Assembly: GCA_021780055.1 (NCBI GenBank)
Contig: JAJXZM010000319.1
Location: 1-9,716, forward strand
Direction of reading: 5' to 3'
Source of the DNA: Acidobacteriota bacterium
Lineage (GTDB): Bacteria > Acidobacteriota > Terriglobia > UBA7540
DNA: 9,716 nucleotides
A program made the translations under genes and the position numbers. This document shows, in pieces, positions 1 to 5,731 of the stretch. Under the pieces are notes generated by a model that did not search any database, was not told the origin of the DNA, and saw only the letters and a program-made list of their open reading frames with translations. Within the stretch, counting starts at the first letter, position 1; each line of letters begins with the position of its first letter.

Positions 1-2
1 TC

Positions 3-500
3 GAGATGGTTGGCACCACGGCCGACTTTACGGTCAACACCGTCACCAGACCAACCCATGTGGAGATCGATCCGGGCAGCCACATCCTGAAGATGACCGA
101 CAAGATCCGTACCGAAGTCGAAATCGCCCGTGGCGACCAGCTTGTTGCCGAACAGGCCTTCCTGGAAGCAGTGAAGCAGTACCAGAAAGTCGTGGAACAG
201 AACAGGAATGATTCACTGGCGCACTTCCGCCTGGGGCAGATCTATTTCCGGCTTCACAATTACAATGCCGCAGCGGAGGAAATGCGCTCTGCTCTTGACG
301 GAAACCTTCAGCCTAAGTGGATCGAAGTCTGGGCCCACTTGATCCTGGGTGAGATTTTTGACGCCACCGGCCAGCGCGACCGCGCCCTGAACGAGTATCA
401 GCGCGCCTTGCAGACGAAGGACAATACCCAAGGCGCAATGGACCAGGCCGAGCAGTACATCAAGAAACCCTACTCCGATCAGAACCGGTCCATCGGATAA
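3..500 (+). CDS. C-terminal part of a TPR protein, probably the tail of an M1-family metallopeptidase (5' end outside window)
   Basis: The frame is open to the left edge, so this is the tail of a longer gene; the ATG at 6 is probably internal. The first ~40 residues (FTVNTVTRPTHVEIDPG, then HILKM) resemble the short beta-rich segment that ends the body of M1 aminopeptidase-like proteins, as I recall it from acidobacterial members. About 100 residues of helical repeats follow. I read these as three TPR units, at roughly residues 40-73, 71-105 and 106-140 counted from the ATG at 6. They carry the usual small/aromatic pattern (AHFRLGQIYFRLHNYNAAAE; LILGEIFDATGQRDRALNEY). TPRs normally mediate protein contacts. 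No HExxH zinc motif is present in the visible part, so the peptidase assignment is inference from the tail alone. The gene ends 54 bases before the stop of the convergent macrodomain gene, and I see no clear hairpin terminator between them. Confidence 0.75.
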   Translation, partial: EMVGTTADFTVNTVTRPTHVEIDPGSHILKMTDKIRTEVEIARGDQLVAEQAFLEAVKQYQKVVEQNRNDSLAHFRLGQIYFRLHNYNAAAEEMRSALDGNLQPKWIEVWAHLILGEIFDATGQRDRALNEYQRALQTKDNTQGAMDQAEQYIKKPYSDQNRSIG

Positions 501-554
501 GGCACACAGCCCACCGCCGGCCGTGATTGGAAGTATTATAAAGCTCGGCATGTT

Positions 555-1091
555 TCAGGTTGTTTCGCCTGCTGCACGGCGAGCACTGAGTTTTTCGTAA
601 GTCTCCTCGAACGTCTTGAGCGCCGAATCATCAAAAAGCACGAAGTAAATCTTCTCCAGGCTAGTGCGGGACTTGAGGTGCTCCAGCACTTCACCGATCA
701 TAATTTCCGCACAATCCTGCAGTGGGAAACCGGCAACGCCCGTGCCGATAGCAGGAAAGGCAATTGTCTTGAATCCCTTTTCCTCGGCGCGAAGCAGGCT
801 GTTCCGCGTAGAGTTCCGCAAGGACTCGGCCGTGGTCCGTCCGCCCAATTGCATACTGGCCGCGTGGATCACGTAATACGCTTTCAGGTTGCCCGCCGTG
901 GTCACGGCAGCCTCGCCCAGTCGGATGGGTCCGATGCGGTCGCATTCTTCCTGGATTCGCGGCCCGCCTTTGGTTCGGATGGCGCCGGCCACTCCCGCTC
1001 CCAGCAGCAGATCGTCGTTGGCCGCGTTGACAATCGCGTCAACCTCAGCCTCCGTGATGTCACCTTTCGTGAAGTAAATCCTGGCTGACAT
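555..1091 (-). CDS. macrodomain (Appr-1''-p processing) protein, ADP-ribose binding
   Basis: A single macrodomain of 178 residues, about the length of E. coli YmdB (177). Visible motifs are GDIT (10-13), VNAAN (21-25), GAGVAGAI (31-38) and the phosphate loop [10 protein letters not shown] (114-123). These form the ADP-ribose pocket of the family, whose members bind or hydrolyse ADP-ribose adducts or O-acetyl-ADP-ribose. An ungapped alignment to YmdB from memory keeps Asn25 but puts Ala35 where YmdB has its proposed catalytic Asp35, and the glycine run GGGGV becomes LGAGV. The loop looks closer to archaeal AF1521 (GGGVAYAI), so deacetylase activity should not be assumed. The start is ATG at 1091 with GAGGA 5 bases upstream. 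It lies 123 bases downstream of the glycosylase gene on the same strand and may be co-transcribed. I found no convincing promoter of its own in that gap. Confidence 0.9.
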   Translation of the reverse strand: MSARIYFTKGDITEAEVDAIVNAANDDLLLGAGVAGAIRTKGGPRIQEECDRIGPIRLGEAAVTTAGNLKAYYVIHAASMQLGGRTTAESLRNSTRNSLLRAEEKGFKTIAFPAIGTGVAGFPLQDCAEIMIGEVLEHLKSRTSLEKIYFVLFDDSALKTFEETYEKLSARRAAGETT

Positions 1092-1214
1092 ATTTCCTCA
1101 TGTTGTTGAAGTCTTGGTTACAGCAAGAATAGCTGAGATGGCAGCGTGAAGCTAGTGTTTCAAACCTTCGAGCGGCAAAATGCTTCAACCGGTCGCGACT
1201 CGGCCCTGAGGTCA

Positions 1215-1718
1215 TTAACCCAGCCAGCGCTTGAGGTTGCGAAAATAACGAAGTTTCTCAGAACGTGAAAGGCTTCCGTTGCGGCCGCTGGTCGAGGGCA
1301 GGACGTAAATCCGTGAATTTCCAAACCGGGCACGTTGCGCCCCCAGTTCAGCCCTTCGCCCCTGGAACTTCTCATAGGCCATCTTGCCATTGAATGCGAT
1401 GGCTTCGGGAGACACCTGGAGCAGCTTCGCTTTGAGTGCTGGAACGCCCTGACAAAAATCTGAACGATCAAGATCGTTTGCAGATCTGGACCATCGCTTG
1501 ACAAGATCGGTCAGCCCAAAGCCGAATTCGAGCAGGCGGTGGTCCTCTTCGGGAGTCAGCCGGATCGGCGTCAGCCCCGATTCGTAGAGGAGGTTCCAGA
1601 ACTGGTTGCCGCGGCCGGCATAATAGTGCCCTATCCTGGCTGAGCGCTCACCGGGATTAAAACCGACAAAAACAAGCCGCAGTCCAGGTCGCAAATAATC
1701 CGGCAAGTCGGGATACAA
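1215..1718 (-). CDS. mug: mismatch-specific (G:T/U) DNA glycosylase, Mug/TDG family
   Basis: Uracil-DNA glycosylase superfamily, Mug/TDG branch, which removes uracil or thymine from mismatches with guanine to start base excision repair. Motif 1 is GFNPG with the catalytic Asn retained (GINPG in E. coli Mug), followed by the typical GHYYAGRGNQFW segment. GFGLTDLVKRWSRSAND and KMAYEKFQG follow, and motif 2 is VLPSTSGRNG near the C-terminus. The frame is open up to a TTG at 1820, but that start would overlap the upstream gene by 62 bases. I chose TTG at 1718 because GAGG (1725-1728) sits 6 bases before it and the resulting 167 residues match E. coli Mug (168). TTG at 1730 is another option; no in-frame ATG or GTG is available. 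It lies directly downstream of the C26 hydrolase gene on the same strand and is probably in one transcript with it. Confidence 0.87.
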   Translation of the reverse strand: MYPDLPDYLRPGLRLVFVGFNPGERSARIGHYYAGRGNQFWNLLYESGLTPIRLTPEEDHRLLEFGFGLTDLVKRWSRSANDLDRSDFCQGVPALKAKLLQVSPEAIAFNGKMAYEKFQGRRAELGAQRARFGNSRIYVLPSTSGRNGSLSRSEKLRYFRNLKRWLG

Positions 1719-1724
1719 AGTCTG

Positions 1725-1728
1725 CCTC
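1725..1728 (-). promoter_or_regulatory. Shine-Dalgarno site deciding the mug start
   Basis: GAGG on the minus strand, 6 bases upstream of the TTG at 1718. The alternative TTG codons at 1730 and 1820 have no comparable purine run in front of them. Confidence 0.45.
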
Positions 1729-1758
1729 AAGGAAGAAACTGCGAGAAAGTTTCGTGAA

Positions 1759-2484
1759 TTATGGCAGCGCCTTTTCCTTTTCTGCCGCCCGCTCTCGGCA
1801 CTTCGCAACAAATTGCTCAAAGATCTTTAATTGCTCGGGATGCTCGGCAACCATCTCCTCCGGGTGCCATTGAACAGCCAGGAAAAAAGGATATTCCTCT
1901 GCCAGTTCCACAGCCTCGACGAGGCCATCTTCTGAATGTGCTGTGACCTTCAAGCCGCTGCCCAGCCGCCGGATGGCCTGATGATGAAGGCTGTTCACCG
2001 CGCAGTTGGCGGCAACCAGATCGTGCAGCAGCGAATCAGGGTCCGTCACAATGACGGGATGAGTGGTCACGCTGCGGCTGCCTTGCTGCCGGTGGTCGCG
2101 TTCGATCGCCGTATCGCTTTTTAAATCCTGGTAAAGGGTCCCTCCAAAGCGGACATTGATCAGTTGCGATCCCCGGCAGATGCCCAGGATCGGCAATTCG
2201 GAGCGCATCCCAGCTTCCAGCAGGGAAATTTCAAAGTCGTCGCGGGCGCGATTGGTTTTCACGCTTTCATGTTTAACAGCCTCACCATAAAGCTCGGGGT
2301 CAACGTCTTCCCCGCCCGCCAGCACAATCCCATCAAAATCGCCTGAAGAGGGCAGCCCGTTCCCGGGAGGCATAATCACTTCGATTTCGTCAGGCCGTGC
2401 CCCTGCCGCCAACAGGGCCTTAAAATAAGGCGACTCCTTGCCTTTTGGCTTTTCCTTTTCCGGAATCGAAATTGCAATTTTCAT
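1759..2484 (-). CDS. class I glutamine amidotransferase-like hydrolase, peptidase C26 (PuuD-like)
   Basis: A stand-alone class I glutaminase-fold protein of 241 residues (E. coli PuuD is 254). PuuD cleaves gamma-glutamyl-GABA to glutamate and GABA in putrescine breakdown; relatives act on other gamma-glutamyl amides. Visible marks are GIVLAGGEDVDPELYGE (52-68), the nucleophile elbow GICRGSQLIN with Cys103, HHQAIRRLGSGL (167-178) and QWHPEE with His207 and Glu209. The Cys-His-Glu triad is therefore complete. No polyamine-pathway genes lie beside it, so the exact substrate is unknown. The start is ATG at 2484 (MKIAIS), with no good Shine-Dalgarno just before it. A 6-bp hairpin (2494-2509) sits in the leader with AAAGGGG on its far side. 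It is divergent from the arginine operon and shares the intergenic region with it. The tail (AAEKEKALP) is charged and unremarkable. Confidence 0.88.
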   Translation of the reverse strand: MKIAISIPEKEKPKGKESPYFKALLAAGARPDEIEVIMPPGNGLPSSGDFDGIVLAGGEDVDPELYGEAVKHESVKTNRARDDFEISLLEAGMRSELPILGICRGSQLINVRFGGTLYQDLKSDTAIERDHRQQGSRSVTTHPVIVTDPDSLLHDLVAANCAVNSLHHQAIRRLGSGLKVTAHSEDGLVEAVELAEEYPFFLAVQWHPEEMVAEHPEQLKIFEQFVAKCRERAAEKEKALP

Positions 2485-2493
2485 GGTTGCAAA

Positions 2494-2509
2494 GCCATCC
2501 GCTGATGGC
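2494..2509 (-). other. leader hairpin upstream of the C26 hydrolase gene
   Basis: GCCATC (2494-2499), loop CGCT, GATGGC (2504-2509): a perfect 6-bp stem with a 4-base loop, extendable with G-U pairs in the minus-strand RNA. It lies between an AAAGGGG purine run and the ATG at 2484. It might bring that run closer to the start or mask it. On the plus strand it precedes CCCTTTCTTTT, but no plus-strand gene ends there. Confidence 0.35.
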
Positions 2510-2549
2510 CCCTTTCTTTTGTGCGATTAAGCCCCGCCCAACGGCCACT

Positions 2550-2579
2550 ATTTTCCCTTGACAGGGCCAGCGGATTCAA
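2550..2579 (-). promoter_or_regulatory. possible promoter for the C26-mug-macrodomain group
   Basis: On the minus strand, TTGAAT (2574-2579), an 18-base spacer and GAAAAT (2550-2555) each match 4 of 6 of the sigma-70 hexamers. It would start a transcript near 2543 and overlaps the argC promoter on the other strand. The match is weak. It is listed because the divergent group must have a promoter in this gap. Confidence 0.28.
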
Positions 2580-2586
2580 GTAGAAA
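2558..2586 (+). promoter_or_regulatory. sigma-70-type promoter of the arginine operon
   Basis: TTGACA (2558-2563, a perfect -35), a spacer of exactly 17 bases and TAGAAA (2581-2586, 4 of 6 for the -10). The expected start of transcription is about 2592-2595, where the first purine is the A of an ATG at 2594. The AT-rich stretch 2581-2620 stands out against the GC-rich surroundings. Confidence 0.6.
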
Positions 2587-2596
2587 CATAATTATG
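2587..2596. promoter_or_regulatory. perfect 10-bp palindrome at the predicted transcription start
   Basis: CATAATTATG is its own reverse complement and sits between the -10 hexamer and the predicted start point of the argC transcript. It shares the core CATAA-TAT with the ARG-box-like site 19 bases downstream and could be a weaker partner half of a two-site operator. The spacing differs by two bases from the 21-base centre distance of E. coli ARG-box pairs. Confidence 0.3.
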
Positions 2597-2635
2597 CGTG
2601 TGATGCATAAATATTCTTTTTGGGCGAATCAGTGA
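2594..2635 (+). CDS. possible 13-codon leader ORF overlapping the argC start
   Basis: ATG at 2594 opens a short frame, MRVMHKYSFWANQ then TGA (2633-2635), which is absent from ordinary gene lists because of its size. Its ATG falls at the predicted transcription start, so the mRNA could be leaderless. Its stop overlaps the GTG start of argC in a GTGA arrangement, the same geometry used at the argC/argB junction. argC has no Shine-Dalgarno sequence, so coupled re-initiation would explain how it is translated. A second in-frame ATG lies at 2603. The peptide has only one Arg codon, so classical arginine-codon attenuation is not suggested. Fourteen open codons can occur by chance, so this is a hypothesis. 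Confidence 0.28.
   Translation: MRVMHKYSFWANQ
2604..2617. promoter_or_regulatory. ARG-box-like operator candidate
   Basis: TGCATAAATATTCT matches the 14-base ArgR box pattern TGAATWWWWATTCA at 12 of 14 positions, counting W as A or T. It sits at about +11 to +24 of the predicted argC transcript, where ArgR could block initiation or elongation. Whether this genome has ArgR cannot be seen here. Confidence 0.4.
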
Positions 2636-3720
2636 AGGCGATCATCGAGGACGAAACCTTCAGCACTCCGGGAAAACACGAAGGTTCAGCGAGGGCGGTT
2701 CGGGTAGCCGTTGCCGGCGCCACGGGCTATGCGGGGCTGGAACTCCTGCGCCTGCTTTCTCGCCATCCGCAGGCCCGTGTGACACGCCTGATGTCGTCCG
2801 GACGGGATGGAAAGAAAGAGTTCCCCATCGAGGATTCTCACCCATCTCTAAGGGGGAAGTTCACGGTCCCCTGCCAGCCGCTTTCGGTGGAGGCGCTTGC
2901 GCCCTCGGATGTCGATCTGGTTTTTCTGGCAACTCCGCACCAGACAGCTCTGGAAATCGCTCCGGCGCTTCTGGAACGCGGCCTGCGCGTGGTGGACCTG
3001 AGCGCGGCCTTCCGCCTGAAAGACACGGCTGCTTATCCGCGCTGGTACGGCTTTGAGCACAACGCTCATGCGGTGCTGAATGAGGCTGTCTACGGCGTGA
3101 CAGAACTGAATAGCGAGCGCATTGCCAAGGCCCGCCTGGTGGCCAACCCGGGCTGCTATGCAACGTCAGTGATCCTGGCACTTGCTCCCGCGCTTCGGGA
3201 GCGGTGGATCGACGCGGAAACCGGGATCGTTTCCGACTCGAAATCCGGCGCCAGCGGAGCTGGCCGCGGACTGAGTGAAAAACTGCATTTTGTGGAAGTC
3301 AATGAAAACTGTCGCGCCTACGGACTCTTCAACCATCGGCACGTGCCGGAAATGCTTCAGGCGCTGGAACTGGCGGAAAAGAATTTTACCTTCACGCCGC
3401 ACCTGCTGCCGATAACCCGCGGCATTTTGAGCACCATTTATGTCCGTCTGTCGCAGCCGCGCACGCACGAGGAAGTGGTTACCCTTTATCGCGATTTCTA
3501 TGGCCACGCTCCGTTTGTTCGGGTGCTGGCGCATGGCGTGCCGGAGATTCAATCCGTCGCGCAGACGAACTTCACCGACGTCGGCTTTTCTATTGATGGC
3601 GACGGCAGACGAATGATTATCGTGTCCGCGCTCGACAACCTGATCAAGGGAGCTGCGGGGCAGGCCATTCAGAACATGAACCTGATGTATGGCTTTAACG
3701 AAGGAACGGCACTGACGTGA
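2632..3720 (+). CDS. argC: N-acetyl-gamma-glutamyl-phosphate reductase ArgC
   Basis: NADPH-dependent reduction of N-acetylglutamyl-5-phosphate to N-acetylglutamate semialdehyde, the third step of arginine synthesis, in the cytoplasm. Counted from the GTG at 2632 (362 residues), the NADP-binding GATGYAGLELL is near 29-39. The catalytic cysteine is Cys175 in VANPGCYATS, and KSGASGAGRGL, HRHVPEM, LLPITRGIL and the C-terminal LIKGAAGQAIQNMN follow in family order. There is an unusual ~23-residue N-terminal extension before RVAVAGATG. No in-frame ATG exists there, so GTG at 2632 or TTG at 2620 are the options. I prefer GTG because it overlaps the stop of a short upstream ORF, but neither has a Shine-Dalgarno site. 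It is first in the argCBDFA operon. Its TGA overlaps the GTG of argB (GTGA). Confidence 0.93.
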   Translation: MKAIIEDETFSTPGKHEGSARAVRVAVAGATGYAGLELLRLLSRHPQARVTRLMSSGRDGKKEFPIEDSHPSLRGKFTVPCQPLSVEALAPSDVDLVFLATPHQTALEIAPALLERGLRVVDLSAAFRLKDTAAYPRWYGFEHNAHAVLNEAVYGVTELNSERIAKARLVANPGCYATSVILALAPALRERWIDAETGIVSDSKSGASGAGRGLSEKLHFVEVNENCRAYGLFNHRHVPEMLQALELAEKNFTFTPHLLPITRGILSTIYVRLSQPRTHEEVVTLYRDFYGHAPFVRVLAHGVPEIQSVAQTNFTDVGFSIDGDGRRMIIVSALDNLIKGAAGQAIQNMNLMYGFNEGTALT

Positions 3721-4514
3721 AGCTCGTTGTCAAGATAGGAGGACAAGCAGCGGAGGAGAAGGACCGGCGGCGCAATCTGGCCCGGCAGATCGCAGGACTG
3801 GCCAGGGCCGGCCATCGTGTGGTGGTCGTCCACGGCGGCGGCAAGGCGCTGACGTACACCCTCCAACGCCTGGGGATTGAGACGGTATTTCATAACGGCC
3901 TGCGGGTAACCGACGCCGCCACGCGCGACGTCGCGCTGATGGTTCTGGCTGGGATCATCAACAAACAGTGGGTCGCCGAACTGGAAGCTGAGGGCCAGCC
4001 CGCTCTGGGCATTTGCGGCGGCGATGGAAAGCTGGTCGTGGCGCGCCGGCTGACGGCGACCGCCAACGGGACAAGAAAGGATTTGGGTTATGTTGGTCGT
4101 CCGACAAAGATCAATACCGCCATTCTGAGCATGGCGTTTTCAAAAGGGTTCGTGCCGGTTGTGGCGAGCCTGGGACTCAGCACAGCAGGTGAATATCTCA
4201 ACATCAACGCTGATGACCTGGCAGCCTCACTGGCAACGACCCTGGGAGCCGACCGGCTGCTCTATCTCACGGAGTCCGGCGGCGTGTGGGATTCGGAGAA
4301 GAAAGTGTTGCCGCTGGTGCGGACCGGGGATATCCGGCGCCTGATCCACAACGGCACGGTCCGGGACGGAATGATTCCGAAGCTGCGATCATGCGCACGA
4401 ACCATTCAGCACGGCGTGCACGAAATCGACATCATTTCTCCGGACGAACAAAACTCTTTGCTTCGGGCTGTCATCAAACGTGAATGCGTGGGGACAAGGA
4501 TCGTGAAATCATAG
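3717..4514 (+). CDS. argB: acetylglutamate kinase ArgB (short, N-helix-less form)
   Basis: Phosphorylates N-acetylglutamate with ATP, step two of the acetylated arginine route; amino acid kinase fold. In 265 residues one sees KIGG with Lys6, the glycine loop HGGGK (39-43), the substrate motif NGLRVT (60-65), LNINADDLAASLA with Asn162 and Asp166, and GMIPKL with Lys222. These line up with E. coli Lys8, Asn158, Asp162 and Lys217. The chain begins directly at MKLVVKIGG, so it lacks the N-terminal helix that forms the arginine-sensing hexamer in arginine-inhibited kinases. That suggests an arginine-insensitive, E. coli-like dimer (inference). The GTG start overlaps the argC stop by 4 bases, and AAGGA lies 11 bases upstream. 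The TAG stop shares one base with the GTG start of argD. Confidence 0.95.
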   Translation: MKLVVKIGGQAAEEKDRRRNLARQIAGLARAGHRVVVVHGGGKALTYTLQRLGIETVFHNGLRVTDAATRDVALMVLAGIINKQWVAELEAEGQPALGICGGDGKLVVARRLTATANGTRKDLGYVGRPTKINTAILSMAFSKGFVPVVASLGLSTAGEYLNINADDLAASLATTLGADRLLYLTESGGVWDSEKKVLPLVRTGDIRRLIHNGTVRDGMIPKLRSCARTIQHGVHEIDIISPDEQNSLLRAVIKRECVGTRIVKS

Positions 4515-5731
4515 TGAACTACGAACAGATTGCTGAACTCGAAGAGCGCAGGCTGGTTCCCACTTACAAGCGTCTGCCTTTTCTGGCCGTCAACGGCGAG
4601 GGTTGTTACCTCTACGATGATAAGGGCCGGAAATATCTCGATTTCCTGGGCGGCCTAGGGGTAAACGCCCTTGGCCACGCACACCCGGAGATGATGGCGG
4701 TGTTGCGGGATTCCAAGCAGAGCCTGCTCCACGTCTCAAACCTCATCTACCATCCCTTCCAAGCCCCATTGGCCGATCAGCTTGCAAAACTGGCCGGGCT
4801 CGACCGGGTTTTCTTTGCCAACACGGGGACGGAAGCCGTTGAGGGAGCGATCAAGCTGGCACGTGCTTTTGGGCACGAACGTTCAGCGGACTGCACCGGC
4901 ATCCTGGCGATGGAAAACTCGTTCCACGGGCGCACAATGGGCGCGCTGGCCGCAACCTGGCCGGAAAAATACCGCAAGCCTTTTGAGCCGCTGCCGGTTG
5001 GCTTCAAGTTTATCCGCCAGAACGACATCAGCCACCTGAAGAGGAACTTTTCGCCGGACACGGCCGCGTTGCTGGTTGAAGTGATCCAGGGCGAAGGCGG
5101 CGTGGTAGAACTCGACGAGGAGTTTCTGAAAGAGGGCCAGGAACTGTGCCGCGAACACGGCGCGCTGTTTATCTGCGACGAGATTCAGTGCGGCCTGGGA
5201 CGCACCGGAAGTTACTTTGCCTATCAGCGGTTCGGTCTCAAGCCGGACATCGTCCTGGTGGCCAAGCCGCTCGCCGGCGGATTGCCGCTGGCGGCAATAA
5301 TTACCCGCGATGAAGTCGCCCAAGCATTCCACCCCGGCATGCACGGCACAACATTCGGTGGGGGTCCGCTGCAATGCCGCCTGGCCTTGAAGTTTCTTGA
5401 AATTCTCCAGCGGCCGGAATTCCTGGAGCACGTCCGCAAGGTCGGCTCCTATTTCAAGAACCAATTGCTTAATCTAGAGAAGGAACTGCCTGTCATACGC
5501 CTGGTCCGCGGCCAGGGGCTGATGCTTGCCGCGGAACTTTCAATCCCCGGCAAGGAGATTGTCCAGCAGGGTGCGGAAGCCGGTTTCCTGTTCAATTGCA
5601 CTCAGGAACAGGTTTTGAGGTTTCTTCCTCCTCTGGTCATCCAGCAGCAACATGTCGATCAGTTAATCGAGGCGTTGCGGACCATTTTAACTTCCGCCTC
5701 AGCTATCAAGGAAAAGGGGGTGCGTGCATGA
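4514..5731 (+). CDS. argD: acetylornithine aminotransferase ArgD
   Basis: Class III PLP aminotransferase that converts N-acetylglutamate semialdehyde plus glutamate to N-acetylornithine. Numbered from the GTG at 4514 (405 residues), GGLGVNALGHAHP is near 46-58 and the PLP phosphate loop NTGTEAVEGA near 103-112. The pocket SFHGRTMGA, the cofactor-ring Asp222 in CDEIQCGLGRTG, the Schiff-base Lys251 in VAKPLAGGLP and HGTTFGGGPL all follow in order. Family members typically begin a few residues before a xxELExxxLxPTYKR segment, so GTG at 4514 fits better than the in-frame ATG at 4484, which would add 10 residues and overlap argB by 31 bases. GTG 4514 abuts the argB stop (TAGTG), with AAGGA about 13 bases upstream. 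Related ornithine or GABA aminotransferases are less likely given the operon. Confidence 0.94.
   Translation: MNYEQIAELEERRLVPTYKRLPFLAVNGEGCYLYDDKGRKYLDFLGGLGVNALGHAHPEMMAVLRDSKQSLLHVSNLIYHPFQAPLADQLAKLAGLDRVFFANTGTEAVEGAIKLARAFGHERSADCTGILAMENSFHGRTMGALAATWPEKYRKPFEPLPVGFKFIRQNDISHLKRNFSPDTAALLVEVIQGEGGVVELDEEFLKEGQELCREHGALFICDEIQCGLGRTGSYFAYQRFGLKPDIVLVAKPLAGGLPLAAIITRDEVAQAFHPGMHGTTFGGGPLQCRLALKFLEILQRPEFLEHVRKVGSYFKNQLLNLEKELPVIRLVRGQGLMLAAELSIPGKEIVQQGAEAGFLFNCTQEQVLRFLPPLVIQQQHVDQLIEALRTILTSASAIKEKGVRA
5714..5720 (+). promoter_or_regulatory. Shine-Dalgarno site of argF inside the end of argD
   Basis: AAGGGGG lies 7 bases before the ATG at 5728. This rules out the long in-frame extension back to 5596 and fixes the argF start at the ATGA overlap with argD. 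Confidence 0.6.

Noticed and set aside
501..554. Bidirectional terminator between the convergent TPR and macrodomain genes
   Set aside because: No stem of useful length followed by a T-run was found in these 54 bases.
555..1820. DarTG-like DNA ADP-ribosylation toxin-antitoxin built from the macrodomain and glycosylase
   Set aside because: No DarT-like transferase is present in either flank, and the macrodomain is a small stand-alone protein rather than a DarG-length one.
1759..2484. Member of a putrescine-utilisation (puu) operon
   Set aside because: No puuA, puuB, puuC or other polyamine gene is nearby; only the enzyme family resemblance remains.
2594..2635. Arginine-codon attenuator peptide
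   Set aside because: The short frame has a single Arg codon and no terminator/antiterminator pair follows before argC, so classical attenuation is not supported even if the frame is translated.
4883..5464. 193-codon minus-strand frame opposite argD
   Set aside because: It is a shadow of argD, with no motif or ribosome binding site to support it.
5596..5727. 44-residue N-terminal extension of argF
   Set aside because: It lies wholly inside argD, does not look like OTC sequence, and ATG 5728 has a good Shine-Dalgarno and a classic ATGA overlap.
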